Assembly: GCA_037951105.1 (NCBI GenBank)
Contig: JBAMJV010007495.1
Location: 1 to 64,000 of the forward strand
Length of the DNA stretch: 64,000 nucleotides
Source of the DNA: Echinarachnius parma
Taxonomy: Eukaryota; Echinodermata; Echinoidea; Clypeasteroida; Echinarachniidae
Direction: 5' to 3'
The notes under the pieces are model-generated. The model was not told the DNA's origin, ran no database searches, and was given only the letters and a program-made list of their open reading frames with translations. The first letter of the stretch is position 1, and each line of letters begins with the position of its first letter. Below, piece by piece: positions 10,974-25,000 of this stretch. The position numbers and the translations under genes were made by a program.

Positions 10974-12875
10974 ATCTTCCTGAATAAGCCAGTTCGTAGT
11001 TACAATCTGCGCATGCGCGTATTTACTTCCGGGTATTTTGATATTCCATCGATCGTAAGAATCAAAGGAGCCACACGTGCAATTGAATGCGAATTATTTG
11101 TTTACGTTTTTAAAATCTGGATCAGGATAAAAATAAGCCCATCGTTTTTGTATTCACCACATCAAAGGTTAATAGCATAATATGTACTATTTCATAGAAC
11201 AAGAACCGGTTTGATAGAACAATGCTCGAAATTAACTTTTTTTGCTGGTGGCCCGGTCGGGCCAGTAAAATTAGTATTTTTCCAAATTTGGTGGCCCGAA
11301 ACCAAAAACTACTGGCCCGAAAAAAATAAGGAAAAATAAAAGTAAAATGAATACAATAACCATATGAATAGTTTCAGGGTACTAGGCAATACTTTTTATT
11401 TTTCATTCCCCTTTGTTTCATGTAAACATGAATTAGGATGAATGTGTGTGTGTGTGTCATGTCTTTTTATTCATTGTCTTCAGAAAAAAATCACAGCGAT
11501 TGAATACACACGAGTGACACTTTCACTTCCAGTCATACATAGTCAGGGTCTAGGTGACAAAACAAAAATGGTAGAAAAAGAGAAAATTCAATTTGACCTC
11601 AAAATTCTGTGCAGTGTTGTCTGAACAACTTAGACAAATTTAAAATTGTGATATATAGTAGTAATATATAAATATTCATGAGCAGCATATATATGAATAT
11701 TCATGATGCTGATATGCAAAATCCGCAAAATAACTGAAATTACTAACAACGATTTTTAATATGAATTTTTTTTTTTAACAACTGGTTAGAAAATGAGTAC
11801 TGCTGCTCAAGAATGTATGAATATTCATTAGTTACTTGCTCAACTTTTTAACTAACCAATATTTTGTATGTGAGAAAAGGGTATAGTTTGCTGAATGCTA
11901 CATTTAAAAGCAAGTTCTTGTCATAGCCTAGACAGGACTAAACATGACTACAAGGTACAGGGTATCTAAAAAAAAAAAAAAAAAAAAGTTTTTTTTTTGT
12001 TTTTTTGTGTTTTTTTTTGTGTTTTTTTTGTGTTTTTTTTTTTGCTGGCCCGATCGGGCCACCAAACTTTGAAATGTGAGTTTTTTACTGGCCCGAAAAC
12101 AATTTTTGGTGGCCCCGGGCCATCGGGCCTATGCTAATTTCGAGCATTGGATAGAATGTGTTATTCATGTGTAATGATGATATTTATTGATCAATAATTT
12201 CACCGAGCCTTGCTTGGCCTGGCTAGCACGCACGTATAGGTGTACATAATAGTGTACATAGCATTGTGCGGAGATTATCGTCTTCCGCTTGCTGCACTAT
12301 CCAACGCAAAAACAGTTTTTGCCGGCTGATTTCTCTCTCCATTTATTAGCAATTGCAAACAAAATTTCGTTTATGTGATCCACAATTTATATAAATTGAT
12401 AATGATTACCGACTTTCTTGTTTTGAAGACCGCGCAACATGTAGAAAGAAATATTATATCCCGTCTGTTTACCTTGCCGATGGCGTCCTAAAACATAGCG
12501 TTCAATTTTGAACGGTACATTGTACGAATGGGTGGTATGCTTATCGCCCGCCTTGTAGCATTATTGCGTGTGAATGATTCACCTAGATCATTCACAAGAA
12601 AGATGATTACAAGAAAGTTGATATGGAGAAAAATCGGTAAATTCTTGAATATACTTTACATCAAATGTGTTCTTTATGAGTTTATGCAGCTGCTCGTATA
12701 ATTTCCACTTTGATGTTATCATCTAATGTTTGTTTTATGCTGTCAAACTAAAATTATCCGGTAAAATGACATGATAGCATACACTTTACTGTACGTTGAT
12801 AGCCCGTTGATGGAATATTGGACTACGCCCTCTGACGTCACCCAAGCTCCATAGTCTAATTACGAACTGGCTTAT
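10974..12875. mobile_element. TIR element ATAAGCCAGTTCGTA, with nested insertion
   Basis: ATAAGCCAGTTCGTAGTTA at the left is matched by TAATTACGAACTGGCTTAT at the right; similarity continues inward for about 60 bp with gaps (TTTGATATTCCATCGATCG versus its complement near 12810). The interior holds the GGCCC-family element at 11221-12148. No transposase frame. Confidence 0.6.
11221..12148. mobile_element. GCTCGAAATTA/GGCCC family, best-preserved copy
   Basis: AATGCTCGAAATTAAC at the left and GCTAATTTCGAGCATT at the right form terminal inverted repeats. Next to them are CG-rich blocks (GGTGGCCCGGTCGGGCC; GGCCCGATCGGGCCACC), also inverted. The centre contains T-rich GTTTTTTTT repeats and several ATGAATATTCAT palindromes (about 11670-11830). 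Fragments of this family occur at least six more times in the window. Confidence 0.7.
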
Positions 12876-12943
12876 AGTGTAATATTGCAAACTATGCTTA
12901 CAAGTCCGTTTACTCTTTCCCCAATTTTTTTTTTTATTTGCAG

Positions 12944-13046
12944 CTGATTGGAAACTACACCACCATGAATTCCAGCAATAGAGAGATATTGGACACAGCC
13001 AGAGGTCTGATTTCCTTCATCAACAAGTCGCCATCCCCATACCATG
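12944..13046 (+). CDS. DNPEP: DNPEP coding exon 1
   Basis: Acceptor TTTATTTGCAG at 12943; 21 bases precede ATG 12965 and are open in the same frame. Encodes the N-terminal helix ending INKSPSPYH, the family's S-P-[ST/S]-P-[YF]-H motif; donor CATG|GTAAGC, phase 1. Confidence 0.95.
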
Positions 13047-16000
13047 GTAAGCATTTAAAAATTATTTATCAGTTATTAGCTGTATGAAATGGAGATTGGG
13101 GTGTGCATGTTGAATGGGGCATACTAGAGAAGCAGTCAGTGCTCAGTTCGGAACAAAGTTTGCTCAATGCAACATGCTATAAAGTCAGCTATTTGGAAAA
13201 TCTTGCAAGTTTATTAAGATTTTATTTTCTAAGATGTTTGTGAGATCTTCTAATTTTGAAAACTACATTATATATCAAATGTATTTCACAAATTATACAT
13301 TTACATTAATAATATTCAGGACTTGCCTTAAATAAGACTTTTAAAAATATTATTGTCTGGCCTGCAGGGCCACTTAATTAAAGGACAATGAAATCCAGAC
13401 GAATTGTTGTATGCACTATAAGACACTAAATATAATGAATAGTCCCTGAAAATTTGAGCACAATCGGTCTAGAAATAAGAAAACTATGGCTCTTTGAAAA
13501 GAGCCATGTATTTCTTCGAGTGACTCAAACTGGCAACGCACTCTGGCAAAGTTGTGGACAACTCCCCATACATTTAGTACACAAAATTTCAATTTTGTTC
13601 AATTTTCTCAAAATTTATGTTAACCCATCGTTCGAGTTCAACATATGTTTTGTAGAATGCTTTTATAACATATCATGAGTTGGGGGAATGAAAAAATGTG
13701 ACTATGAAGAAAACTGTAAAAATGGGAACTTTTGTGAACAAAACATATGGGGAGTTGTCCACACACTTATCAGAGTGCATTGCCAATTTGAGTTCCCCAT
13801 AGGATTAAATGGACATCTTCAAAGAGCCGTAGTTTTCTTGTTTCTTGCCCGATTATGCTCTAACTTTCAGAGATTATTCCTCTTAATCTCCTCAAGACTA
13901 TGAAAGCAACATTTTGCTTGGGTTTCATTGCCCTTTAAGCATGAGTTCAGGTGGCCTTATCTGATGGATCATCTGGTTGGTTGGCAACATGTTGAATCAA
14001 TATGATATAAACATCACATCACATATTTGAATTTCTAGTAGCTAGTCGGGGCACCTAATTGATGATATCAGGTGGCCCGGCAGCAATTATAGTGGCCATT
14101 GGCACCATGACCACCACTTAACCCGTTGCTTACAGGAACCGAGTGGGTCATGTACAAAGTCTATGGGGATTTCATAATCTCAAAGGGAATGGGTTAAGTT
14201 ACTGATGTTACTTTTACTGACCAACAGGGCTCTCTCTTAACTATTTTTTCAAAATTGCACATCCGATTATGTTGTAGATCCTAATAACAGTAGTTAGTGG
14301 CCAATACAGAGTTTCCACTAGCTTATTTCTAGTGGCCAAATTAAATTTCAGGTGGCCATTGGCACCCTGGCCACTGCTAAGGGCGAGACCTGACCAGTGT
14401 TAATTTGTCAAAGCCAAATCATTATCTTTGTATATATATTTGTGTCCAAACACAGTCGTGAATGAGTGTCGCAAGAGGCTCCTTGATGCAGGCTTCGATG
14501 AACTGAAGGAGAGAGACACCTGGTATCTTCTCCCAAAGAAGAAAGTGAGTAATTGTTTCAACTTCATTGGCTGAGAAAGAGAAGGGCACTAAATCACTTT
14601 TTGTACTTTTAACTACAGAGATAATCATGTTTGAAGACTATTGAAAGTCCTGTCAAAACCAAATGTAGCTCCCTTTTATATACACTCAAAAAAAGTTAAG
14701 GATAACTTTTTATTTTGTGTATAATTTTAAAATGACATATTTTACTCCTAAATGACCTCAGACACATTGTAATCAATATCACATGTGGTTCAGTTGTTGC
14801 ATAACGTCTCTTGCATCATTTTAAAAATCCAATGAGGACACCACCTAGTCAAACAAAAAAAGAAAGAACTAGGTAAGACCTCACTCATAGTTTGGGAAAA
14901 ATGCAAGTTAAGAAAAAAGTGATCCTTAACTTTTTTTGAGTAGTATATTTGATAAATATTCCCCAGATTAGGCATAATTATTATCTGAAATTGCCACATG
15001 ACATAGAGGAGGGGTCTGACCTACAAATACCCTTCTCCCTCTCATCAGACAACTTCTAGTTCTCGATGCAGTTTGCTCTGTATATCATCACATTTTCATT
15101 TGGTCTACTCCATAAAACCTGAATCTTACATAAAGTTCCACCACTTCAAACTTGATCTCCAACCCTAAACCTGACCCATTCTGCATGTGTATCTATAGAG
15201 ATTGGAGATTCACACATATATTGCCTTTGGATTAAGTAACCTATGTTTGGCAATACGTTCTATTGAACTTTCTAAATTCTTTCACTACTAATACAGAATG
15301 TATAATTAGTACTAATAATCCAATCTTACATACATGTACTTCATACATAAAGTTAGTAACGCACTTATTAGTTAATTGTTGACTTAATGTGGCATCTATG
15401 GATGGTGAATATTATAGGTCACCACAAATATTTATACAATTTTTGAAAACAGAAATCATTTTGAATCATTTTAAAATTATTTTTCATTGACAGTACTTCT
15501 TCACCAGAAATCAGTCGACTCTGATAGCGTTTGCCGTGGGAGGCAACTATGCGGCTGGAAATGGTTTCTCCATGGTCGGTGCTCACACTGACAGCCCGTG
15601 CTTGAGGGTAAGTTTATTGATACATAATTTATTAATAAGGATACAGCTGTTATGTAGGCTCTGCCTTTTTGTTGTACCTCCTTACAATTTTATTGTTTTT
15701 TTATGGAAATCATGCTGAATAAATTGAAAATTGAAATTTAATATAAAAAAACTGAATCATTGAGATTTCTATATATAAATGCATATCTTATTTGTTATGG
15801 AACTATATTGCATAATTTAAGAGTAAATTGTCATCAGAAAAGCTACAACTTAGTGACTATACATGTATGTAACTTGAAATGGCCCAACCATGATAAGGGC
15901 TCACATTGACAGTCCATGTTATTATATTCAAAGGAAACATAATTTGATCAAGATTTTCCCAGCAGTTACACTTGTGTGTACACTATTAAATCAAAATTAA

Positions 16001-19000
16001 CAATTTATTTATAAGTAAACAAAAGTTAAATTTGCTATATTTTGTCGTAGATTGGTATGCATACTATTCTCTCAAATAATGTAAATGCGGCTTTGGGTTT
16101 TGTAAAATCTTGAGTTTGACAAATTTGCTATAATTATCTTTATTGAAAGTGGACTTGCCAATTTATGCAATAAACTTGCTCCCTGTCTTAGGTGAAGCCT
16201 GTGTCCAAGATCGAGAAGCATGGCTTTGTTCAGGTTGCCGTGGAGACGTATGGAGGAGGAATCTGGAACACCTGGTTTGACCGTGACTTGACCGTTGCTG
16301 GACGTGTCCTGACTAGAGACAATGAGGTACTAACATAGTAAAATGTTTGTCCAACTACAAGAGAAAAACTGCTATTCCTTATACTGTGTAAATCTCAACA
16401 AAAAGCAAACATAATTTTTTGTTTAATTTTTTTTTTTGGGGGGGGGGGGGGGGGGGCAAGTAAATATTCTGTTCAGACAAGTAAAATTTGAAATATCATG
16501 ATTTTTCTTGCCTGAACGTGCCAGTAGAAAAGAAAGTCAGCGTGGAGGCTTGTATATATATGCTATGCTCCTAATACAGTGATGCCTCATGTTAATGTTC
16601 TGCACTTGTCCTATTTACAATAATTTCATGTTACAGGGATGTAGAAAAACAAATGTTTTTAATAGATAACAATTTTTTTTTTCGTTCTTCATACAGGATA
16701 AAGTTGAGCACAAACTGGTCCACATTGAAAAGCCTATCCTGAGGGTACCCAACCTGGCCATCCACCTCAACAGAACAGTCAACGATGGATTTGCTCCCAA
16801 CAAAGAAACAGATATGTAAGTTTGTGAGACGGTTTCGATTAGCAGAATTGTTGCATTAGAATTGATATTTGATAAAAATATTAAAAGCGACAGTTATTTA
16901 GATGTAATGGTTGCCTAGTTTGGTTCATGTCACACAGCCTATCCGTAGCATCGGGCTTTGGTTTTGAAATCAGTGGTTGATTTGCTCCCAACAAAAAAAT
17001 AAATGTGTTAGCTTGGGATAAGCATGACTTATGTTGATTTGTTGATTTGTATTATAAGAAAACCTGAGTAAATATGCATCATTAAGAAAATCTTAGTCAA
17101 AACTGATCCATTTGCCATGACATTTTCAGACTGTTTTGCGAGCATCTCTTCAAGTAGTCTGCCAGCGGGCAGGTTTAAAACTCATCAAGATCAGACTTCT
17201 CTCCCAAGTTATTACTATTTTGTTTGTAATGTGCATATATGGCCCTTTTGACACTGATTTTCAAGCGTAGACAGTTATAATGATATACATGTAATTGTCA
17301 ATCTTTCTCAATTCTAATTTTCTTGCACCTGGCAACAAATGTACCAAGTACCCTACAGTGTTGTAGTGCCTAACTTATGAGCTAAAATACAGGAAGGAAA
17401 TACAGTGCTGATATATTCCTGTCTTTGTTTTGTTCACTGTAGGAAGCCCATCCTGGCCACATCCGTCACTGCAGAGCTTGAGAAGGGAGGAGCACTAACG
17501 CTGCCCAAAGACATAATCAGCAGACAGCTAACGGTTAGTTTGGTCTATATTTCTTATTTGGATGTGGAGATAACTTGTTCCCTATCCCCATAGAGTTAAT
17601 ACAGGACCCACCACGTTCCTGTAGGCAATGGGTTAACCTGTTCCCTACTAGATGTTGCAATCCCCATAGAGTTAATACAGGGCCCATCAGGTTCCTGTAG
17701 GCAATGGGTTAACCTGTTCCCTACTAGATTTTGCAATCCCCATAGAGTTAATACAGGACCCACCCGGTTCCCGTAGACAATGGGTTAAAACTCAGTGCTT
17801 GAAATTAGCATAAGCCCGCTGGCCCAGGGCCACTTAAAATTAGCAATGGGCCACCAAATTTCATATATATATCCTAAATTCTACTAGCCCGTTCGTGCAA
17901 GCAAATGTAGCAGAATTTGTTATGTTTTTTTTTTTGGGGGGGGGGGGGGGGCCACCAGATTTAGGTTTCGGGCCACTAGAAGTTGATAATCTGGTTTTTT
18001 GACTGGGCCACAAGGCAAAAAGATTAATTTCTAGCATTTGTAGATGAATGTTGCCCTTAGACAGGTCACTCAATTCACATTTGTGTCTTGCAACCCAGGT
18101 AGAAATGGGGATCAGGTAGGAAAGTATTCTTTTGAATTATTCATGCGCCTTAATATTGTAGAGCTGGCTAAAGCTAGGGTGATAATCATTGATAGTACAT
18201 TCACTTTAAAACATTTAAAATGATATATAAGGGTTCTTTTTATCATCGTTATTATCATTATGTTTACTATTATTAATATTATCATTATAATTATTATTAT
18301 TATAATTATTATAATTATTATTATTATTATAATTATTATCATTATTATAATTATCATTATTATTATTATTATCATTAATAGTAGTAGTAGTATATTGCTA
18401 TTATTAGTATTATTAGTATTATTATTATGATGTTGATTGATCGATTTATTTTGTTCCCTCTGCTAAACCTTCTGCTGAATGCACAGAGTGAGAAGTATTC
18501 CAACATCCTGCTGGACCTGATGTAGTATATTGTTATTATTATTATGATGATGATGCTGATGATTGATTGATGTATTTGTTTCCCTCTGCTAAACCTTCTG
18601 CTGAATGCACAGAGTGAGAAGCATTCCAACATCCTGCTGGACCTGATGACCAAGCAGCTGGATGTTGCTGTGGAACAGTTCCTGGACTTTGACCTCTGCT
18701 TGGCCGATACACAGCCAGCGGTAAGTCTGAGTCTACTCATGTCAATAAACCCAGCAAAATATACTGCATATGCCTGTAGACATTGGGGGAAAAAGTCTGA
18801 GTCAGCAATGGAAAGATGAAAGTTTAAGAAATATTTAGTTGAACTTTTGCCTTATAAAATGTAAAGTAAAATGGATTCAAAAATGCAATGCTGCTAGATC
18901 ATACATGTTAGTGTAATGAAACTATCGGTTTTTTTTCATTGATTCATGCTTGTTACTTGTAATTATGCATTTTCAACGATTTCATTGCATTTTGCGTGTA

Positions 19001-22000
19001 CACCAGATTGTTTGAGTTGATTTTCTGATATTTGCAGATAGGGATGTATAAAAAGGTAAAGAAATCCTTTAAATTTAAGAAGAAAAAAAATAGCTTTCCA
19101 ATTTAAGTAATGATGCAGTATCTGCTTTGGTTACCTTGTAGATGAAACCTGCACAATACATTACTAGCTCCTTGGTGAAATTTGCAGAGAGGGATATATA
19201 CAAAGGTGAAGAAATCCTTTAACTCCTTGAGTGCTAAGCTCGCATTTTTGCGAGTTACAATACACACAAATGCCATAGAGCGTTACAATCCCGGACACAC
19301 AAAGTGTTAAATTAAGTACTGATGCAGTATGTGCTTTAGTTACCCTGTAGATGAAACATGTAAACAAAAATTTGTTCCTTTTTATTTTCAGGATATTGGT
19401 GGTGCCCTGGATGAGTTCATCTTTGCTCCGAGGCTGGACAACCTCTTCTGCTCCTACGCTGCCCTGCAGGTAAGAGGTTCAAATCTTAGCTAGAATTCTT
19501 TTTTCAGTAATTGTTTTTGTCCTTCAAGTAAGTTTGTAATCATCCCTTTTTGCTGGCCATGAATAATTGGTTCAAAAGAGCTATTAAGTATTTACTCTCT
19601 TATACTTTGATGTAATTTAAATGAACTTAATAAGTTATTGTAAAAAATAACATCATGCCCTCTTGCTCATGAATGAAAGGAGCTCTAAACCCACAAAAAC
19701 AAACGAAGCCCTAAACCCACAAAAATGAACTGCTGGAATGATGAAATCTATCTTAATATGACTGAGTGAGTAAGTTTAAATCATCACAGGAGCTTCTTGG
19801 CTCAGTTGGTAGAGCACCGGTCTAGCAGTCCGGAGGCCTCTGGTTCGAATCCCGGGGAAGCCCTATTTCCTTCGCTCATTTTCATATGTATTATATTTTT
19901 CTGGTCAGTTTCCCTGTGTTTGAAATAAAAGAAAATTTGAGTTCTAACAAAGTTGAATATGTTTGATTTTGTCTCTGTGCTAGAGTCTGATGTCATCCTG
20001 TGAGACCCCCAACAGTCTGGAAGATGATCCCAACATCAGAGCTGTCATGCTGTTTGACAATGAGGAGGTAAGAAATCATGTTTTATTATGATTGTTAGTT
20101 TGTATTAGTTGACATTAGTGTTAAAGTGATCCATTTACTTCATAAGATTTTCCATAAGTGATAGTTGAGGCTTCAATCATGTACCAATACCATTGTAGGA
20201 TTCTTCTGAATGATAGAAAAGAGTGCTGTTTACATTGTTAAAAAGTGAACATTGATGTCAGGTTTTATCACCTATTTGGGAATGTACCTCTTGTGCACAA
20301 TTTTCAGAACATTTTAGAAATAATTGCTCCCAAAACAACTATGAATAAAAATTGACTTGCTTATAAAAAATTGTAAAATTGTATATTATTGTGTATGCTC
20401 AAGTTGGTTCCACGAGTGCACAGGCAGCACATTCCCCTCTGGCGAAATACATAATGCTTAGGATCTCTTCCAGGCACATTAAATGTTAAATCTGTAAATT
20501 ATCATACTTATATCCTATTTAACTCTGTAAATCGTAGGTTGGTTCTATGAGTGCACAGGGAGCACAGTCCTCCCTGGCTGAGTACTTCATGCGTAGCATC
20601 TCAGCAGGGGTCAACAGACCTCCGAGGTCACGGGTCAACATACCTCTTTGTAGGTCTGGATTAAAATCTGAAACCTCAAAACTGAGTAGCCATTTTTCAA
20701 AACTTTCCTGTTAAACTATTTACCTGTTTTCTGTAAATCCTAGATTGGTTCCATGATTGCGCAGGGAGCAGTACTTCATGCTCAGGATGTCAGCAGGTGG
20801 ACAGCAGACATCCTTCTCGGTCAAGGGTCAAGAGACCTCATTCTAGGTCAGATAAATAGTTGAAATTTGTTTAACTTTCCTGTCAACTATTTAACTCTCC
20901 AATTGTAGGTTGGTTCTATGAGTGCGCAAGGAGCGCAGTCCTCCCTGGCTGAGTACTTCATGCGTAGGATCTCTGCCGGAGGACAGCAGACATCCTTTGA
21001 GGAATGCATCCCCAAGTCCTTCCTCATCAGTGCAGACATGGCACACGCCACCCATCCAAACTATCCGTAAGTTTCAGTTTCAGATTTAGTTTTAGTTAAT
21101 TCACATCCAATAAAATACTGTAATGCAACAATTAAATACAAAAATATAAGATTCAAACTATTTACAAGATATAACAAGATAGTTTAAGTTTTAGTGAATT
21201 TCACATCCTATGAAATACGGTAATACAACAATCAAATACAAAAATTAAGATTCAAACTATTTACAACGTATAACAGAATTAAATGCATGGGTACTGTATG
21301 GATGTGAGGGACCAGAAAGGCCATTGACCTGTCTGGCTGGTCCACCGTTTTCTACAATCCCATAATAAGCAAAATTATCAGTAAAGCAAGGTAATATATT
21401 GATAATATAAATTACATCAATTAGACATACACAAATACAAATGTAGGACAGGCAAGTAAAGGGCTCATGCCTTACATCAGGGCTCGACACTCACACTGGC
21501 CCGCTGGCCCGGGGCCAGTGAAATAGCACTTTGGGCCAGCAAAAATGTATAAAAGTAATATTTTGGTGGTCCGATCGGGCAAGCAGATTTTCAACCTGAC
21601 ATTGACAAAATGAGAACAATCTTGTTTTCTTCTTTGTCATGCTTCATCTTTAATCAAAGGGAATAAGAAAGAGTGATATATTGTATAGTTAAATGTTTAC
21701 TCATTAAATAACATTGTTGGGGCCAGTAATTTTTCTTTCAGGCCACAAGAATTGGGGAATAAGTTATTTTACTGGCCCGACCAGGCCACTGAGAAAAAAG
21801 TTGAGTGTGGAGCCCTGCCTACAATCTGAATTCATTTCACCAAATGAAAACGAAGTGCGGTAAAAGATGAGCAAATATTTCTAGACAGTTTTCTTATGTT
21901 TGAATTGATTTAATTTCACTAAGTTAGGCAGGTCATATTAAAATGTATGAAGGTGGTACACCTGCTTTTCTGACATGCTTACAATCCATTAGTTACACAT

Positions 22001-25000
22001 CATGTCGGCTATCTGTAATTAACTTGCCGTATATCCAAAATATTCTGAATTCATTTCACGAAATGAAAAAGAAATATGGTTAACAGGGCAACAACAATTC
22101 TGGTTAGTTTTCCTATGTTTGAATTTATTTTATTTCACTAAGTTACATGGTTGATATTAAAAAGTATGGAAGTGGTACTCTTGCTATTTCATATGCTTGA
22201 CAATCCAAGCTACACAACATCTCGACTACCTGAACTAAACTTGCTGTACATCCAAACTATCCTTTTGGCTATGCATCCCATGGTGGTTCCTGATTAGCTT
22301 AGATGTTGCACATACCTCCCGTTCGAATAAACAAGTTACACATTATGCATAAATCTTTGCTCCAGATGTGTAAGCATTTAATTGTTTGAACACATTTAAG
22401 TCAATTTTTAAATCAATTTCAAAATATAAATGTATGAAAGAAGCAAGCAAAAAATTATGTTTAACAAAATTAAACTTCTTGCCTTACTGATTATCTTATT
22501 GAATCACTTTTTACATTTTCTCTGTATTTGTAATGTTTCATTCTTTATTTTTTTATTGCAGGCAAAAACATGAAGAAAATCATACAATTGGACTCCACAA
22601 GGTATGTGTTACTAGTCAAACAGTAAACAAATCGCTTTCAATGTATCTTCTTATAATAAAATCACTGCTCATGCACCAAGATTGTGATATTTATCAGTAA
22701 TTTATGTTTTGAAGAAATGGGCATTCTAAGTTCACATAATGTGTGTAAAAGACTCATGATTGTAAAATTAAAACAATCACACAACCTCGCCAATTATTGA
22801 CCGATTTGTTATAGAACAAAGCATCAAATGAAAGCTTGTGATGAGGGCTTTCTAATGGTAAGAACATCTACATTTTGATTTTTACCCACAAGTACAGGGT
22901 TTTGCTAAAGCCGGTCACAAATATTGAACGATGCCTGTGTTCAGGCTGCTAATAGGAATCAGTAATTTTGTAATTTGGATGTTTACTTATTTTGTCTTTA
23001 AATGATCTGCAAAACATGGAAAGATATGGTGGAAGTATTAATATCCCATGGGAATTATCAATTTTATCATTCAATCATCGAGTTCACCTTAACTCCTATC
23101 GTGCCAAGCTCGCATTTTTGCAAGTTACAATGCACACAAATGCCATAGAGCAATAAAATCCCTGGCACGTTAAGAGTTAACACGGCTAACCTATCATAAA
23201 TGTATTTTCCCTATAAAAATCATAAATCATAAAAGGTCTTATTAATTGTTTCCTCTCACACTATTGCACACATGTTTTTCTGTACAGGTCTTGCAAAAAT
23301 AATTCATGAAGAACCATCTCCACCAGATTTTTACTCTCTCTTTTAATGTGTTAAACAAATATTGCTCATCCTATTCCTCCTTATGACACTGTCAATGCAG
23401 GGCCCTGTACTAAAGATCAACAAAAACTAGCACTATGCGATTTCAGAATCTCGAAGGGAACATGTTTATTGATCCCTATCTCACTATTGCACACATTTTC
23501 CCCCTTATGTCTTGCAAAATCATTCTAGAAGTGCCCTCTCCACTAGAACTTCACTCTCTTTAAATCTCTTTAAATTACCAAAAATGTATTGTTGATATGA
23601 TCCCTCCTTTACACATTGTCCATGCAGGGTCCTGTACTCAAGATCAACAACAACCAGCGCTATGCGACCACTGCTGTCACGTCATCCATCGTCCGACTAC
23701 TTGCAGAGAAAGTCGAGGTGCCCCTTCAGGTAAAATTACACGCTTTCAAGTTATTTTAAATTCATTATAGATATGACATTTCAAGTGGAACAGTAAAAGA
23801 GAGGTTTCCCCACCTTCAATTTACTTTTGATTATGTTCTCTACACATTAAAACATAATTTCATGCAGATATGTCCAACGTTTACCCTCTGAACAAGGGAG
23901 GGGCATTGTTCAAAGTCACTCGCTGTATGGGCTTGTCCCATTCATCGCTTACAGCATGGAGGCTGCCATTATATTTTTTGAAACCCAGATTTTGAATTGT
24001 TCGCGCTAAAATGTTACGTCAAACCCGAACAAACAAGCTTGGCCTCTTTTTGTTAGCTGAATTCAACCAATCAATAATTTTTTGCAGAAAAAAGTTGATC
24101 TTTCCATTCGGGCATATTTTGTATATTTCTAACATATTTGCTAATCATTAGAAAGTACATGATGGCAATTCAATAGACTGAAAATGTTTCAACAGGAGTT
24201 TGGTATGCGTTATGACATGCTGTGTAGAATTACAATAGGACCAACTCTAGCATCTATTCTGGATATGCATGTGATACATTAAACTACAGGTGTAGTAGAT
24301 AAAGAGGATTCGTCTTTATTGGAATTATAGAATTGTTACTGACATTAATTTTGTATGAATTTCTTTTCATGAATAGGAATTTGTAGTGAGGAACGACATG
24401 CCGTGTGGAAGTACCATCGGACCAATATTGGCGTCCGCCTTGGGCATGCGTGTTGCAGACTTGGGTTGCCCGATGCTGAGTATGCACTCTTGCCGTGAGA
24501 TGTGCTGTACATCGGGAGTGCTCCAGCTTATTCTTCTACTCAAGGTACCTAGTTCTATTTGAACTAATTTGTTTGTTTGTGTGGATTTGTATATGTTTGT
24601 TAATGTGTTTGTTGGTTTTGATATGATTTGTTTGTTTGTTTGTTTGTTTGTTTGTTTGTTTGTTTGTTTGTTTGTTTGATTGCTTGTTTGTTTTGGGGGA
24701 AGGGATTGCATAGCTTTACAACTGAAATCAGTGCACATAGAGCATTGTCTAGAATGATGATCTCTTAACATAACGTGTGTTTTTACAAAAACAGCAATTC
24801 CATGTGGACGTGGTGTGGCAAGATCGGTAGAGCGCACACTTTCTGATCGTGAGATTCCGAGTTCGAACCCTGCCCACTCCGTTTGTCCTTCAGCAAGGCA
24901 TTTAATCCACATTGCTGCTCTCTACCCAGGTGTAAAATGGGTACCATGGTCGGGTGTCAATTAGCTTTCGCGCCATTGGCAGCATATGGCTAGTATGCTC

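Noticed and set aside
10985-11050. NRF1/ETS-type promoter (GCGCATGCGC, ACTTCCGGG) for DNPEP
   Set aside because: The motifs lie within the terminal inverted repeat of the element at 10974-12875, so they are more simply transposon sequence; no transcript evidence is available.
19793-19866. Functional tRNA-Ala gene
   Set aside because: The anticodon stem has a mismatch at its end, the position is intronic, and its downstream sequence is shared with two other dispersed copies, so a SINE head is more likely.
20539-20660. Alternative, mutually exclusive exon 10 of DNPEP
   Set aside because: The copy loses similarity after about 24 codons, lacks the metal-ligand segment and has no matching donor, so it cannot replace exon 10.
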